DNA from: Candidatus Moraniibacteriota bacterium
Lineage (GTDB): Bacteria; Patescibacteriota; Minisyncoccia; Moranbacterales; GCA-2747515
Length of the DNA: 59,747 nt
Direction of reading: 5' to 3'
NCBI GenBank assembly: GCA_002747515.1
Contig: PDPP01000020.1
Span: 1-59,747 of the forward strand
A program made the position numbers and the translations under genes. This document shows, piece by piece, positions 1-8,712 of the stretch. A model generated the notes under the pieces. It was given only the letters and a program-made list of their open reading frames with translations, was not told the DNA's origin and ran no database searches. Position 1 is the first letter of the stretch. Every line of letters begins with the position of its first letter.

Positions 1-6
1 GTAGAT

Positions 7-603
7 ATGCAAAATGCAAAAAATGAAGAAGCAAAAAAAATTCTCGAAGATGGGAAACCGCACAAGAAAGAAAATAATAAATCAATGAATAAAAAAACTA
101 TGGAAAACATCCCAACAGAAATTAATATGGAATTTGCCAAGACATGTACTGGCGCAACAGTAAAAACAAATAAAGGTACATTTGAATTGGAATTTTTTGG
201 TGCAGACGCACCTGTGACAGTGGCAAATTTCTGTACACTTGCGGATAAAGGTTTTTATGATAATGTGATTTTTCATCGCGTAATCAAAGACTTTATGATT
301 CAAGGTGGCGATCCAGATGGTATAGGCACCGGTGGTCCTGGTTATAAGTTTGATGATGAGATTCATGCAAACAATCATAACGTTGTAGGCACAATCGCAA
401 TGGCAAATGCAGGACCTGGCACAAACGGTAGTCAATTTTTTATCAACACAAAAGACAATAATTTCCTCGACGCAAAGCACACCGTATTTGGCAAAGTGGT
501 GAGTGGCATGGAGACAGTCACAACAATTGAGAATACAAAAACTGGTGCAATGGACAAACCAACAGAAGATATTATAATTGAGAGTGTGACACTAAAAAAA
601 TAG
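7..603 (+). CDS. Cyclophilin-type peptidyl-prolyl cis-trans isomerase
   Basis: Catalyses proline cis-trans isomerisation in protein folding. The cyclophilin core spans about residues 47-197. Conserved active-site elements are FHRVIKDFMIQGGDP (Arg91, Phe96, Gln99), GSQFFI (141-146) and LDAKHTVFG (His158). The first ~45 residues are charged, with no signal peptide, so a cytoplasmic enzyme is most likely. The reading frame stays open to the window edge (GTA GAT ATG), so the true start may lie outside; in-frame Met27 (position 85) is an alternative. A rho-independent terminator follows at once. Confidence 0.93.
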   Translation: MQNAKNEEAKKILEDGKPHKKENNKSMNKKTMENIPTEINMEFAKTCTGATVKTNKGTFELEFFGADAPVTVANFCTLADKGFYDNVIFHRVIKDFMIQGGDPDGIGTGGPGYKFDDEIHANNHNVVGTIAMANAGPGTNGSQFFINTKDNNFLDAKHTVFGKVVSGMETVTTIENTKTGAMDKPTEDIIIESVTLKK

Positions 604-630
604 CACAAACATTTTTATAAAATACACAAA

Positions 631-660
631 AACCACTTATGCAAAATAGGTGGTTTTTTG
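631..660 (+). terminator. Intrinsic terminator after the cyclophilin gene
   Basis: The stem AACCACT (631-637) pairs with AGGTGGTT (648-655), with one G-U pair, and runs into TTTTTTG. Confidence 0.8.
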
Positions 661-673
661 TTTAGACTTTTCC

Positions 674-701
674 TTGCATAATCAGGAATGTATGATATAT
701 T
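674..701 (+). promoter_or_regulatory. Promoter for the DUF4173 gene
   Basis: TTGCAT (674-679), 16-nt spacer, TATATT (696-701) preceded by TGA, giving an extended -10. The predicted start (~708) is ~20 nt from the ATG at 729. Confidence 0.5.
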
Positions 702-728
702 TGCACTGATTATTTTTAAATAAAAAAT

Positions 729-2933
729 ATGAGTACACATTTTATAAAACGACAGCATATTGCTTTTTTTGGATCAATTATGTTGTCACTGATATATGTT
801 GTATTTTTGTGGCGCTTTTGGTCATATGGCACGCAGGCTGTTGGATTGAATTTTGCGGTATTTAATTGTCTGGTATTGGTATTTTTTATTGCTTTGCAGT
901 GGAATAAATTACGGCAGGCATCATTTCTGTGGATTACGCCACTATTTTTTATTAGTTTTAGCTTGTTTGCACACACGACATCATTTACGACGATGATTAG
1001 TACAATAATTTTTCCATTGTTATTTTTTGTGTTTACAACACATGAATCACATGCAGGAGTGCAAAGAAATCTGTGGAGTCGTTTTTTGCCAATTACAATG
1101 ATTATTATATTTGGACATTATTGTGCTGCTATATTTACATCATTACGTAGACAAGGTGATGTAGATACATATAAAAAAAGTCATGTGAAGATCAGCGATT
1201 CTAAAAAGAGTATGCTTTTTCAAGTTTTTGCAGGGCTATTTATTTTAATTAGTATTTCCTTAATTTTTATTGTGCCACTTTTATCTTCAGCTGATAAATC
1301 ATTTGCACAAATTTTTTCTCATTTTTTTACGTATTTTAGTGATTTTATTGAAGTGCTTATAGATTTTTTTGAGAATTTTAGTGTGACAACATTACAAAAG
1401 ATGCTTTCATTTATCTTTTTTATGTTAATATTTTTGGGATTTTCAGCGTATTGGAAAAAAGAGATAAAAGAAATTTTTACAGTATCAAAGAAAAAAACTG
1501 CGTACAAAAACACAATTACTTTGGGCATTGTGCTTGTAGGTATATTATGTCTTTATGTATTGTTTATCTTTTTGCAAATCAAGTCACTTTTTATTAGTGC
1601 ATTGCCTGTAGATTTTTCACAAACAGAAAACCTCGTAAAGTCTGGGTTTTGGCAATTGTTTGCTTTGACAATTTTTAATATTATATTATATTCGGCTGTT
1701 TTTCAAAAAAGTACAAAATGGATACAATGCATACTCGCAGCATTTACAGTGTCCTCACTATTTCTCGTGTTTTCTGCAGGACAAAGAGTGTTTTTGTATG
1801 TGGCAACGTATGGACTAAGTTATGAAAAGTTTTTTGCACTGTACACAGTGATATATTGCAGTATTGTTTTTATTTGGTTTGTGACACTTTTTATTGGAAA
1901 AAATGAAAAAGTGTATATTGTAAAGACGCTTGCTTTTTTGGCACTTGGTATGTATGCGTTTTCTGTGACACTGCCTTTGGAAAAAATTATTTTTACAACA
2001 AACTTAGGATTAACGCAAAAAGAAGATAGTCGTGTGAATATCAATGAATTACGTATGCTTGGATTTGATGCGTTACCTGTTGTGGAAGAAAATTATGATC
2101 TTTTGATTGCCGAAGCACGGAAAGATTTCGCACAAAAGAATCCTAGAAAATTCATGATATTGGAAACACACAACGGAGCGATGGAAAAATATATTACGGA
2201 GATGGTTGAAAAAAGATGGATTGAATGGATGAAAGAACATGATGTGCAACAAAATGTAGCGTTCAAAAGACCGTATGATTTGCATCAGTATCTGAAATCA
2301 AAAGAAAAAGAATGTGCAACGTGTGTACAAAAAAAATGGTATGAAAAAACATGGTTGGAATTGCAATATGCACCAAAAATACCAAAAGAAAAAATGAAAA
2401 AGCAACAAACGAAAAAAGGTGTGCGAACATGGAAAGATCCATTACATGGTTTTTCTGTACAGTATGCACACAATACGCGATTTGATGCAGGTGATTCGTA
2501 CAATATAACTGATTTGACTGAACATGATTATTGGCTTACTGTTTCTACTGATGTTGTTGGACATGCAGGAAGAAGTGTATACTTTACAGTATATAATGGA
2601 TCTGATCCAGATCCTTCAGAAAATCACATCGCATACACAAAAATGCTACGTACATATCAAAGAAATGGTGGTCCGCACATTTATCTTCCACACATGCCAA
2701 ATACTCCTGCGTATATTATTGTATATCACGGTAAAAATCCACAAGAGAGGTATTATGGATTACTATTTGATCTTGGAAATGGCAACGTTGGTCGCATTAG
2801 TTCCAATGACAGTGCGTCGTATGTACCACATATACAACGCATATCAGCAGACAAATATGTGCAATTGATTACACCACATCCGGAATTAGCTGATGTCATT
2901 ACATCATTTCAACCGATTGATATTGTAGAATAA
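729..2933 (+). CDS. Multi-spanning membrane protein, DUF4173-like
   Basis: 734 residues. The first ~430 residues hold roughly eleven hydrophobic segments; the remaining ~300 are soluble and charged. The segment VATYGLSYEKFFALYTVI near residue 357 resembles the conserved AYGLTRLR-type stretch of DUF4173 (PF13777) membrane proteins, whose function is unknown. The C-terminal part (from ~430) is unlike the core family and may be an extra-membrane domain. No Shine-Dalgarno site is seen. It stands alone between terminators. The family call rests on that motif and the topology. Confidence 0.7.
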   Translation: MSTHFIKRQHIAFFGSIMLSLIYVVFLWRFWSYGTQAVGLNFAVFNCLVLVFFIALQWNKLRQASFLWITPLFFISFSLFAHTTSFTTMISTIIFPLLFFVFTTHESHAGVQRNLWSRFLPITMIIIFGHYCAAIFTSLRRQGDVDTYKKSHVKISDSKKSMLFQVFAGLFILISISLIFIVPLLSSADKSFAQIFSHFFTYFSDFIEVLIDFFENFSVTTLQKMLSFIFFMLIFLGFSAYWKKEIKEIFTVSKKKTAYKNTITLGIVLVGILCLYVLFIFLQIKSLFISALPVDFSQTENLVKSGFWQLFALTIFNIILYSAVFQKSTKWIQCILAAFTVSSLFLVFSAGQRVFLYVATYGLSYEKFFALYTVIYCSIVFIWFVTLFIGKNEKVYIVKTLAFLALGMYAFSVTLPLEKIIFTTNLGLTQKEDSRVNINELRMLGFDALPVVEENYDLLIAEARKDFAQKNPRKFMILETHNGAMEKYITEMVEKRWIEWMKEHDVQQNVAFKRPYDLHQYLKSKEKECATCVQKKWYEKTWLELQYAPKIPKEKMKKQQTKKGVRTWKDPLHGFSVQYAHNTRFDAGDSYNITDLTEHDYWLTVSTDVVGHAGRSVYFTVYNGSDPDPSENHIAYTKMLRTYQRNGGPHIYLPHMPNTPAYIIVYHGKNPQERYYGLLFDLGNGNVGRISSNDSASYVPHIQRISADKYVQLITPHPELADVITSFQPIDIVE

Positions 2934-3050
2934 ATATTCCCATTCATGCTATCTCTTCGTGATTGTTCAATTGACTAGAGAATTTGTACATAGAAGATGG
3001 AAGGTGGAAGATGGAATATAGCAAATAGCAATATTTTATGCACACAGTAG

Positions 3051-3075
3051 AGACGCGATTCATCGCGTCTTTTAT
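3051..3075 (+). terminator. Terminator-like hairpin downstream of the DUF4173 gene
   Basis: 8-bp GC-rich stem AGACGCGA/TCGCGTCT with a 4-nt loop, followed by a short T run. It is ~120 nt past the stop codon. Confidence 0.6.
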
Positions 3076-3196
3076 GTAGTTATAGAATATGGAAGGTAAA
3101 ATATCGTAGTTAGATTACCAGACATCTAGACCGCTAGATGCATAGATTGCGAGATAATTAGTGACGTATTACTGATTACTAGTTACTAATCCACTT

Positions 3197-3225
3197 TTGT
3201 CAAAGTGCTTCTAGCATTGTATGAT
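3197..3225 (+). promoter_or_regulatory. polA promoter
   Basis: TTGTCA (3197-3202), 17-nt spacer, TATGAT (3220-3225). The predicted transcript starts ~23 nt before the ATG and carries no Shine-Dalgarno site. Confidence 0.55.
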
Positions 3226-3254
3226 AAATACACATATTTATCAGAAAACATATT

Positions 3255-5921
3255 ATGACAAAAAACAAGAAAAAAACACTTCTACTGCTTGATGGTAATG
3301 CAATTATTCATCGTGCATATCACGCAATTCCACCACTTTCAACGGAAGATGGCACAGAAATTAATGCTGTGTTTGGGTTTACTTCGACATTACTTACAGT
3401 TTTGGAAAAATTTCATCCAGATTATATTATTGCAACATTTGATTTACCAGGAAAGAATTTTCGTCATGAGATGTATAGTGATTACAAAGCAACACGCAAA
3501 GAAACGCCAGAAGACCTTATTCCACAATTTGATTTAGTAAAAGATGTTGTGCGGTCACTTGGGATTACTATTATTGAAAAAGCAGGTTTTGAAGCTGATG
3601 ATGTGATTGGTACGGTGGCAGCAGATGCAACAAAACAAAAAATTGATACAGTAATTGTTACAGGTGATAAAGATACGTTGCAACTTGTTGATGATAGTGT
3701 AAAAGTGTTTACGATGTCGCGCGGTATTCATGACATGCTTTTGTATGATAGGGAGTTGGTCAAAGAAAAAATGGGCATAGATGTTGATCAGATTATTGAC
3801 TACAAGGGACTGCGTGGAGATGCAAGTGATAATATTCCCGGTGTAAAAGGTGTGGGAGAAAAAACAGCAATTATGTTACTTGGTGAATATCATACATTGG
3901 AAAATGTGTACGATAACATCGAAAACATCAAAGGTGCAGTGCGTAAAAAATTAGAAGCAGATAAAGAACAAGCATTTCTTTCACGTGATCTTGGTATTAT
4001 TCGGCGAGATGTGCCAATTGAAATAATTTCATATGCAGAAACGGAGGTACAAAGGATGACATTTGATAATGCACGTAAAATGTTTCAAAAGCTTGGATTT
4101 ACAAGTCTCTTAAAGCGCCTGCCAGATGCAAAGAAGTCAAGTGATGTAAAAGGTGATGAACAAGAACAAAAAAAGCAATATATTTTTCTAAGTGAGGATG
4201 AGGTCGCAAGTACACTAGAGAAATTACAAAAAGAAGAGGTGTGCATCGCGATTGATGCTGATGAGAAAAAAATGTATGGTGTTGCACTCTGTAAGAATGA
4301 TGTTTTTTATGTAGCTTACACGGAAAAAACGAGGGAGCTTATAAATTTCTTTTTGCAAGACGGTGGTGTAAAAAAAGTGTGTTTTGATGCAAAAAATGAC
4401 ATGCATTTCCTTGCAAAAAATAATATTAGACTTCGTGGTGTGATATCAGATATATTATTGCAAGCATATGTGTTGCAGAGGAATAAAAAATTTGAATTTG
4501 AGCATCTTGTATTTGATGTGACAGGTGATATTTTGGAAGAAAAAAAGAAAACACCGCAAATGGAATTGAGCCTAAGGGATAATAGTATTGAAAGAGAACA
4601 AGTGTGTCAACGTGCTTTTTATATGAAAGCACTATATGGTTATTTCACGCAAAAGATTTGCGAGACAATTAAATCACAGAACAAAAAAGCAAATATTCAG
4701 ACGTTGCTTGATACGATTGAAATGCCACTTATTGAAATTCTTTTTAATATGGAGCAGTGTGGAATTCTCCTTGATCAGAAGCGATTTGGAGAAATTGCAG
4801 AACACATCAATACAAATATTGAAAAATTGACAGAAAACATTTATGAGTATGCGGGAGAGACATTTAATATTAATTCTACACAGCAATTACGTGTCATTCT
4901 TTTTGATAAATTAGGTATTGATACGAGCACTATCAAAAAGACTAAGACAGGATTTTCTACAGCGTCTAGTGAGCTAAATAAAATTCGGGATATTCATCCG
5001 ATTGTGGAAGAAATCGAAAAATATCGTGAGCTCTTTAAACTTAAAACGACATATGTGGATGTTTTGCCGACATTAGTGCATGCAGATCAGCGTATACATA
5101 CATCGTTTAATCAGGCAGTTGCATCAACAGGGCGACTTTCATCTTCAGATCCAAATTTGCAAAACATTCCAATTCGTACAGAAGAAGGACGCACGCTACG
5201 TGAGGGCTTTGTCGCGGGAGAGGGTAAAAAACTTGTGAGTGCGGATTACTCGCAGATTGATTTGCGCTGCGTCGCACATGTTAGTGGAGATGCGGTGCTC
5301 ATCGATGCGTTTCAAAAAGGTGCAGATATTCACACATTTACCGCTGCATCCGTCCTCGGCATTGCACAAAAAGATGTCACCACAAAACAACGCTCTAGTG
5401 CAAAAGAATTGAATTTTGGTTTAATCTATGGCATGGGACAGTTTGGATTTGCACGTGCTGCTGGTATTGACAATGACCAAGCTAAAAAATTTATCGCTGC
5501 GTATTTTGAGAAATTTGCTGGCGTGAAAACATACATGGATCAGACTAAAAAAGATGCGGCACAAAACGGCTACGTGGAAACACTCTTTGGACGTAGACGC
5601 TATGTCGCAGGCATCACATCAAAAAACTTCCAAATCAAAAGCGCCGGAGAACGTGCCGCGATTAACATGCCGATTCAGGGACTCGCAGCAGACATCATGA
5701 AACTCGCGATGATTGCCGCTGACAAGCACATTACAAAAATGTATCACAATGGGGAAGTCCATGCCATATTGCAAATTCACGATGAAATCATCTTTGAAGT
5801 CGATGATGCTGTAGTGGACATATTCACCCACGACATCCGCCGCGTCATGGAACACGTCTGCACCCTCGCTGTCCCTCTCGTCGTAGATGTCGCCATCGGC
5901 AACCACTGGGGGGAGTTGTGA
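3255..5921 (+). CDS. polA: DNA polymerase I
   Basis: 888 residues, about full length for the family. The N-terminal 5'-3' exonuclease (1 to ~290) has LLLDGNAIIHRAYHA, EADDVIGT and GDASDNIPGV. The polymerase domain has motif A SADYSQIDLR (~660), motif B KELNFGLIYGMGQFG (~716) and motif C QIHDEIIFEV (~840). The central 3'-5' exonuclease looks inactive: Exo I reads IAIDADEK instead of D-x-E, and no Exo III YxxxD is evident, as in Taq-like enzymes. It serves repair and Okazaki-fragment maturation. The last ~300 nt are clearly more GC-rich with C-ending codons. The gene ends in TGA, 4 nt from the convergent next gene. Confidence 0.97.
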   Translation: MTKNKKKTLLLLDGNAIIHRAYHAIPPLSTEDGTEINAVFGFTSTLLTVLEKFHPDYIIATFDLPGKNFRHEMYSDYKATRKETPEDLIPQFDLVKDVVRSLGITIIEKAGFEADDVIGTVAADATKQKIDTVIVTGDKDTLQLVDDSVKVFTMSRGIHDMLLYDRELVKEKMGIDVDQIIDYKGLRGDASDNIPGVKGVGEKTAIMLLGEYHTLENVYDNIENIKGAVRKKLEADKEQAFLSRDLGIIRRDVPIEIISYAETEVQRMTFDNARKMFQKLGFTSLLKRLPDAKKSSDVKGDEQEQKKQYIFLSEDEVASTLEKLQKEEVCIAIDADEKKMYGVALCKNDVFYVAYTEKTRELINFFLQDGGVKKVCFDAKNDMHFLAKNNIRLRGVISDILLQAYVLQRNKKFEFEHLVFDVTGDILEEKKKTPQMELSLRDNSIEREQVCQRAFYMKALYGYFTQKICETIKSQNKKANIQTLLDTIEMPLIEILFNMEQCGILLDQKRFGEIAEHINTNIEKLTENIYEYAGETFNINSTQQLRVILFDKLGIDTSTIKKTKTGFSTASSELNKIRDIHPIVEEIEKYRELFKLKTTYVDVLPTLVHADQRIHTSFNQAVASTGRLSSSDPNLQNIPIRTEEGRTLREGFVAGEGKKLVSADYSQIDLRCVAHVSGDAVLIDAFQKGADIHTFTAASVLGIAQKDVTTKQRSSAKELNFGLIYGMGQFGFARAAGIDNDQAKKFIAAYFEKFAGVKTYMDQTKKDAAQNGYVETLFGRRRYVAGITSKNFQIKSAGERAAINMPIQGLAADIMKLAMIAADKHITKMYHNGEVHAILQIHDEIIFEVDDAVVDIFTHDIRRVMEHVCTLAVPLVVDVAIGNHWGEL

Positions 5922-5925
5922 TTTT

Positions 5926-6465
5926 TTATATTTTTTGTGCGGTATAGTGGGGAAATATTTTGTGCAGGTTTGCTTTGAAAAACAGGTCGTCCACTGCTTG
6001 TTCGGTTTCTTGGTATGACATTTGCGCGGTTTTGACATAGATGCACAAATGCAATAATTCATGCACTATTGTCATGAGCATGTCTTCAATCGGTGCATTG
6101 ATGTTGATAAATATTTCGTGTGGTGCATTGTAGTAGCCGTAACATCCGTAGAATGTGAGGAAACAATTGTAATCGTTGCACAGTGTGAGTGTATGATGAT
6201 GTGTGTTGTATTGTTGCAGTGCGTAGAATACGTCGCGTTCTTTTTTGTGCCATGCGGTTGTGAGTGTTTTTTGTGTGTTTTTTATCTGATACTTTTCTTC
6301 GTCAGAGCAAATTTGACGTCGCACATCGTCACCGCGCAGTGTAGTATGTGCATCAAAAGGAAAATAAAAAAACATCTCATTTTGTATAAAATGATTGATA
6401 TGTTTTTGGATAAACGGTAATTCTTTCGCGATTCTTTCTTGGCTATAAATAATACGAATTTTCAT
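5926..6465 (-). CDS. Uncharacterised protein with an HELLH metallopeptidase-like motif
   Basis: 179 residues, no signal peptide or membrane segment. IVHELLHLCIYVKT near residue 136 fits a gluzincin-type HExxH zinc site; a candidate third ligand is in SYQETEQAVDDL ~20 residues later. The first 100 residues are unassigned. The gene is convergent with polA with a 4-nt gap and no obvious terminator between. I infer a zinc-dependent peptidase or a dead homologue; no specific family was recognised. Confidence 0.6.
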   Translation of the reverse strand: MKIRIIYSQERIAKELPFIQKHINHFIQNEMFFYFPFDAHTTLRGDDVRRQICSDEEKYQIKNTQKTLTTAWHKKERDVFYALQQYNTHHHTLTLCNDYNCFLTFYGCYGYYNAPHEIFININAPIEDMLMTIVHELLHLCIYVKTAQMSYQETEQAVDDLFFKANLHKIFPHYTAQKI

Positions 6466-6527
6466 TGCTGTTTGTCAAATAAAAACACCCTCTACTGAAT
6501 TTAAGTATAGGGTATTTTAGGAAGGAT

Positions 6528-6839
6528 TCAAGCGAAAAAATTTAACACTCCTTCTATTTCATACTTACTAACTTTTATAGAAAAGTCTTTCAATAATTTC
6601 ACTTGTATCTCTTTTATATTTGCACAATGACCGATAGAATCTAAAATCAAAAAAGATTTATGATTTAATACAATGATGCCTTTTTCCTCAATCATGCAGA
6701 TGTAAAAATTCTCATTTTCTCTGCGCATTTTGTATTGGCGATTTATTGATATAGAACTTCTTCTATCACAAGAATCGTTAGTCTCACAAGAATTAAATTG
6801 TGGTAATCTATTTCTTATGAGATAAATCCATTTATGCAA
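6528..6839 (-). CDS. PqqD-like (RiPP recognition element) protein, possibly decayed
   Basis: 103 residues from a TTG start. Residues ~37-103 (RRENENFYICMIEEKG, IVLNHKSFLILDSI, then a helical KEIQVKLLKDF segment) follow the PqqD pattern of a three-strand wing plus helices ending in a hydrophobic VLNFF. PqqD domains bind leader peptides for radical-SAM or other RiPP enzymes, but no such enzyme or precursor is nearby. The frame remains open ~140 nt further upstream with no ATG or GTG, so this may be a truncated or frameshifted gene. It is very AT-rich and faces away from the GNAT gene. Confidence 0.45.
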   Translation of the reverse strand: MHKWIYLIRNRLPQFNSCETNDSCDRRSSISINRQYKMRRENENFYICMIEEKGIIVLNHKSFLILDSIGHCANIKEIQVKLLKDFSIKVSKYEIEGVLNFFA

Positions 6840-6945
6840 ATAATTTTTTGTTGTTATTACAAGAGACTGAAAAACAGATTCATCCTGGGGAGAATTGTAA
6901 GTAAGGAATTGTTTTTGATTAAATACATGTTGTTGATAGTTTGTG

Positions 6946-6974
6946 TTGACAGTTTGAAAATAAGAGGTTAAAAT
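6946..6974 (+). promoter_or_regulatory. Promoter for the GNAT gene at 7032
   Basis: TTGACA (6946-6951), 17-nt spacer, TAAAAT (6969-6974), with the start codon ~55 nt downstream. Confidence 0.6.
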
Positions 6975-7031
6975 TCCATGTTAGATATTTAAAAAAATAT
7001 GAATACACAATTTTAATTACAGGAGAGAATA

Positions 7032-7535
7032 ATGGAATTGATCAATATTAAAGTTGAGCCGTCTATTATTTTAAAACAATTTGAAGTTTCTGATATAAAG
7101 GTGATTTTTCAAGTGATGGATAGGAATAGGGATTATCTAAAAAAGTGGTGTGCTAGAACGATTGATAAATATCCAAATGCTGAAGCACTTTGTGAGGATA
7201 TTGTGCGTTATAGAAATAGTAAAGCGTTTTGTTTGGGTATTTGGGACAAAAAAGAGTTTATGGGCAGTATAAATTTTACTGTATACAACGATTTTTTTGA
7301 AGTGCCTCGTTGCGTGATTGGGTATTGGATTGATGAGAATCATCAGGGCAGGGGTTATATAGGAAAATCTCTTGCGTATATTGTTGAGTATATTTTTGAT
7401 ACGTTTGATGTGCATATGATTCACGCAAAGGTATCAAGTCAAAATAAGAGAAGTATTAATGTACTTGAGAGAGCAGGATTTAGTAAATATGAAAGCATTT
7501 TTGAGCTTGAATTTGTTTTAGGGAGAAACGTGTAA
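7032..7535 (+). CDS. GNAT acetyltransferase, RimJ/RimL type
   Basis: 167 residues. The acetyl-CoA loop is NHQGRGYIGKSL (motif A, ~108-119), preceded by the strand CVIGYWIDE and followed by AKVSSQNKRSINVLERAGF, the usual C-terminal half of RimL-like N-acetyltransferases that modify protein N-termini or small amines. A Shine-Dalgarno site (AGGAGAG) lies ~6 nt before the ATG and a promoter at 6946. It is monocistronic, closed by two hairpins. The substrate cannot be told from sequence. Confidence 0.85.
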   Translation: MELINIKVEPSIILKQFEVSDIKVIFQVMDRNRDYLKKWCARTIDKYPNAEALCEDIVRYRNSKAFCLGIWDKKEFMGSINFTVYNDFFEVPRCVIGYWIDENHQGRGYIGKSLAYIVEYIFDTFDVHMIHAKVSSQNKRSINVLERAGFSKYESIFELEFVLGRNV

Positions 7536-7566
7536 TTTTTGATTTTAGTATTGTTAAAAAATCACT

Positions 7567-7597
7567 GACAGATAATCTGTCTTAGCGGATTTTTTTA
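7567..7597 (+). terminator. Terminator after the GNAT gene
   Basis: GACAGA (7567-7572)/TCTGTC (7576-7581) inner stem, with outer AAATC/GGATTTTTTT pairing and a T run. Confidence 0.65.
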
Positions 7598-7629
7598 TAC
7601 TCTTTTAGTTAATATTGTTGTTATTTTTC

Positions 7630-7676
7630 CCTCCGTATTTTTGTGCATAACTGTGCATAAAATACGGAGGATTTTT
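7630..7676. terminator. Bidirectional terminator between convergent genes
   Basis: Perfect 12-bp stem CCTCCGTATTTT (7630-7641)/AAAATACGGAGG (7659-7670), T-rich on both strands. It separates the GNAT gene from the leftward COG0523 operon. Confidence 0.85.
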
Positions 7677-7727
7677 AATTTTAAGTTTTTTCTGTTCTTT
7701 TTTCAGCGATAGTGATAGTAAAATGGT

Positions 7728-8699
7728 TTATTTATGATGGTGATGATGACCTTTTGGCGTGTATTGTAATTCATTTTCTTCAACATGAAATGTTTTTGTG
7801 ATGAGATTGGCATCTTCTTTGATGTATTCACCCATAAAAACGACACGTGGTTCAATTTCTTTTTTGCTTAACAAGGTGAATTCTGTTTTACCAAATGAAT
7901 TATTAATTACAGCATTTCCTTGATTGGTTTTAATTACACCTTTAATTCGGTAGAATTTTTTCTTTGGAAATTTTTCTAACTCTGTTTTAAGGGTATGAAT
8001 ATCAAAAATGTGGTTAGGTGTAATTTCAATAAGATCAACCTCAAGTGTTTGATGATTGCTCTCGACTTCTTTTTCTTCATTAAGCACGCTTTCTTGTGTA
8101 AGAAAAAGTGTACTATCGAGTCCAAATACAATGTCAGGACTAATGTATCCGTGGTCAGTCTTAATTTTTGGTGTGTCAAGATTAATTTCATAGAGATCAT
8201 CGAGATTTGTGTCGAGCGTGCGTTCATCAAGATTTTCGTGTTTATTGATGAGGATGAGATCAGTGTATTTTGCTTGCATTTTGAGTGTAGGGCTTTTATC
8301 AACGTATCCTTTAAAATTAATTGCATCAATCACAGTAATGACACCATTAATGGTAAGACGAGGGTTTTTGCGAATTTCCCACACAATTGGTGCAGGTGCT
8401 GCTGAGCCAGATGTCTCGATGAATATATGATCTGGGTTGGATTCTAGCATTTCGTCGAGGGCACTATTGAGACTGCCAATCATATAATGACAGAGACAAC
8501 CTTTAAGAATTTCTTTTACTGTTGAGACATTTTGTTGTTCAGCAAGTTCAGAATCCACAGCAGTGTTTCCAACTTCATTTTTAAGCCATGCAATTGTGTA
8601 GTTTTTTGGTACGTTTTTGATGAGATTTATGATTACGGTGGTCTTGCCTGCGCCAAGATATCCAGTGAATAGTGTCACTGGAACTTTTTGTTTTTGCAT
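7728..8699 (-). CDS. COG0523/CobW-family metal-chaperone GTPase
   Basis: G3E-type P-loop GTPase expected to deliver a metal ion. Walker A is FTGYLGAGKTT (~residues 11-21). Further signatures are ETSGSAAPAP (switch region), ILINKHE (NKxD-like) and a CobW C-terminal domain ending in a His-rich tail (GHHHHHK), a plausible zinc or nickel site. The usual GCxCC metal motif is changed to KGCLCHYM. I start it at 8699, 13 nt after the aldolase stop; the longer frame to 8759 would overlap the aldolase by 47 nt. It is probably cotranscribed with the aldolase. Confidence 0.85.
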   Translation of the reverse strand: MQKQKVPVTLFTGYLGAGKTTVIINLIKNVPKNYTIAWLKNEVGNTAVDSELAEQQNVSTVKEILKGCLCHYMIGSLNSALDEMLESNPDHIFIETSGSAAPAPIVWEIRKNPRLTINGVITVIDAINFKGYVDKSPTLKMQAKYTDLILINKHENLDERTLDTNLDDLYEINLDTPKIKTDHGYISPDIVFGLDSTLFLTQESVLNEEKEVESNHQTLEVDLIEITPNHIFDIHTLKTELEKFPKKKFYRIKGVIKTNQGNAVINNSFGKTEFTLLSKKEIEPRVVFMGEYIKEDANLITKTFHVEENELQYTPKGHHHHHK

Positions 8700-8712
8700 A
8701 TATTTTTTAAAA

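Larger units (their letters stand above)
2934..3254. other. 321-nt intergenic region with hairpins and the polA promoter
   Basis: No coding signal. It holds a terminator-like hairpin (AGACGCGA 3051-3058 with TCGCGTCT 3063-3070, then TTTTA), a near-duplicate GAAGATGGAAGGTGGAAGATGG stretch just upstream (given here as two overlapping copies of GGAAGATGG-like units), a small hairpin CATCTAG/CTAGATG (3123-3140), and the polA promoter at 3197-3225. Confidence 0.6.

Noticed and set aside
5619..6062. 147-residue minus-strand ORF overlapping the polA end
   Set aside because: It lies opposite the conserved PolA motif C region, has no family signal, and conflicts with the better 5926-6465 gene.
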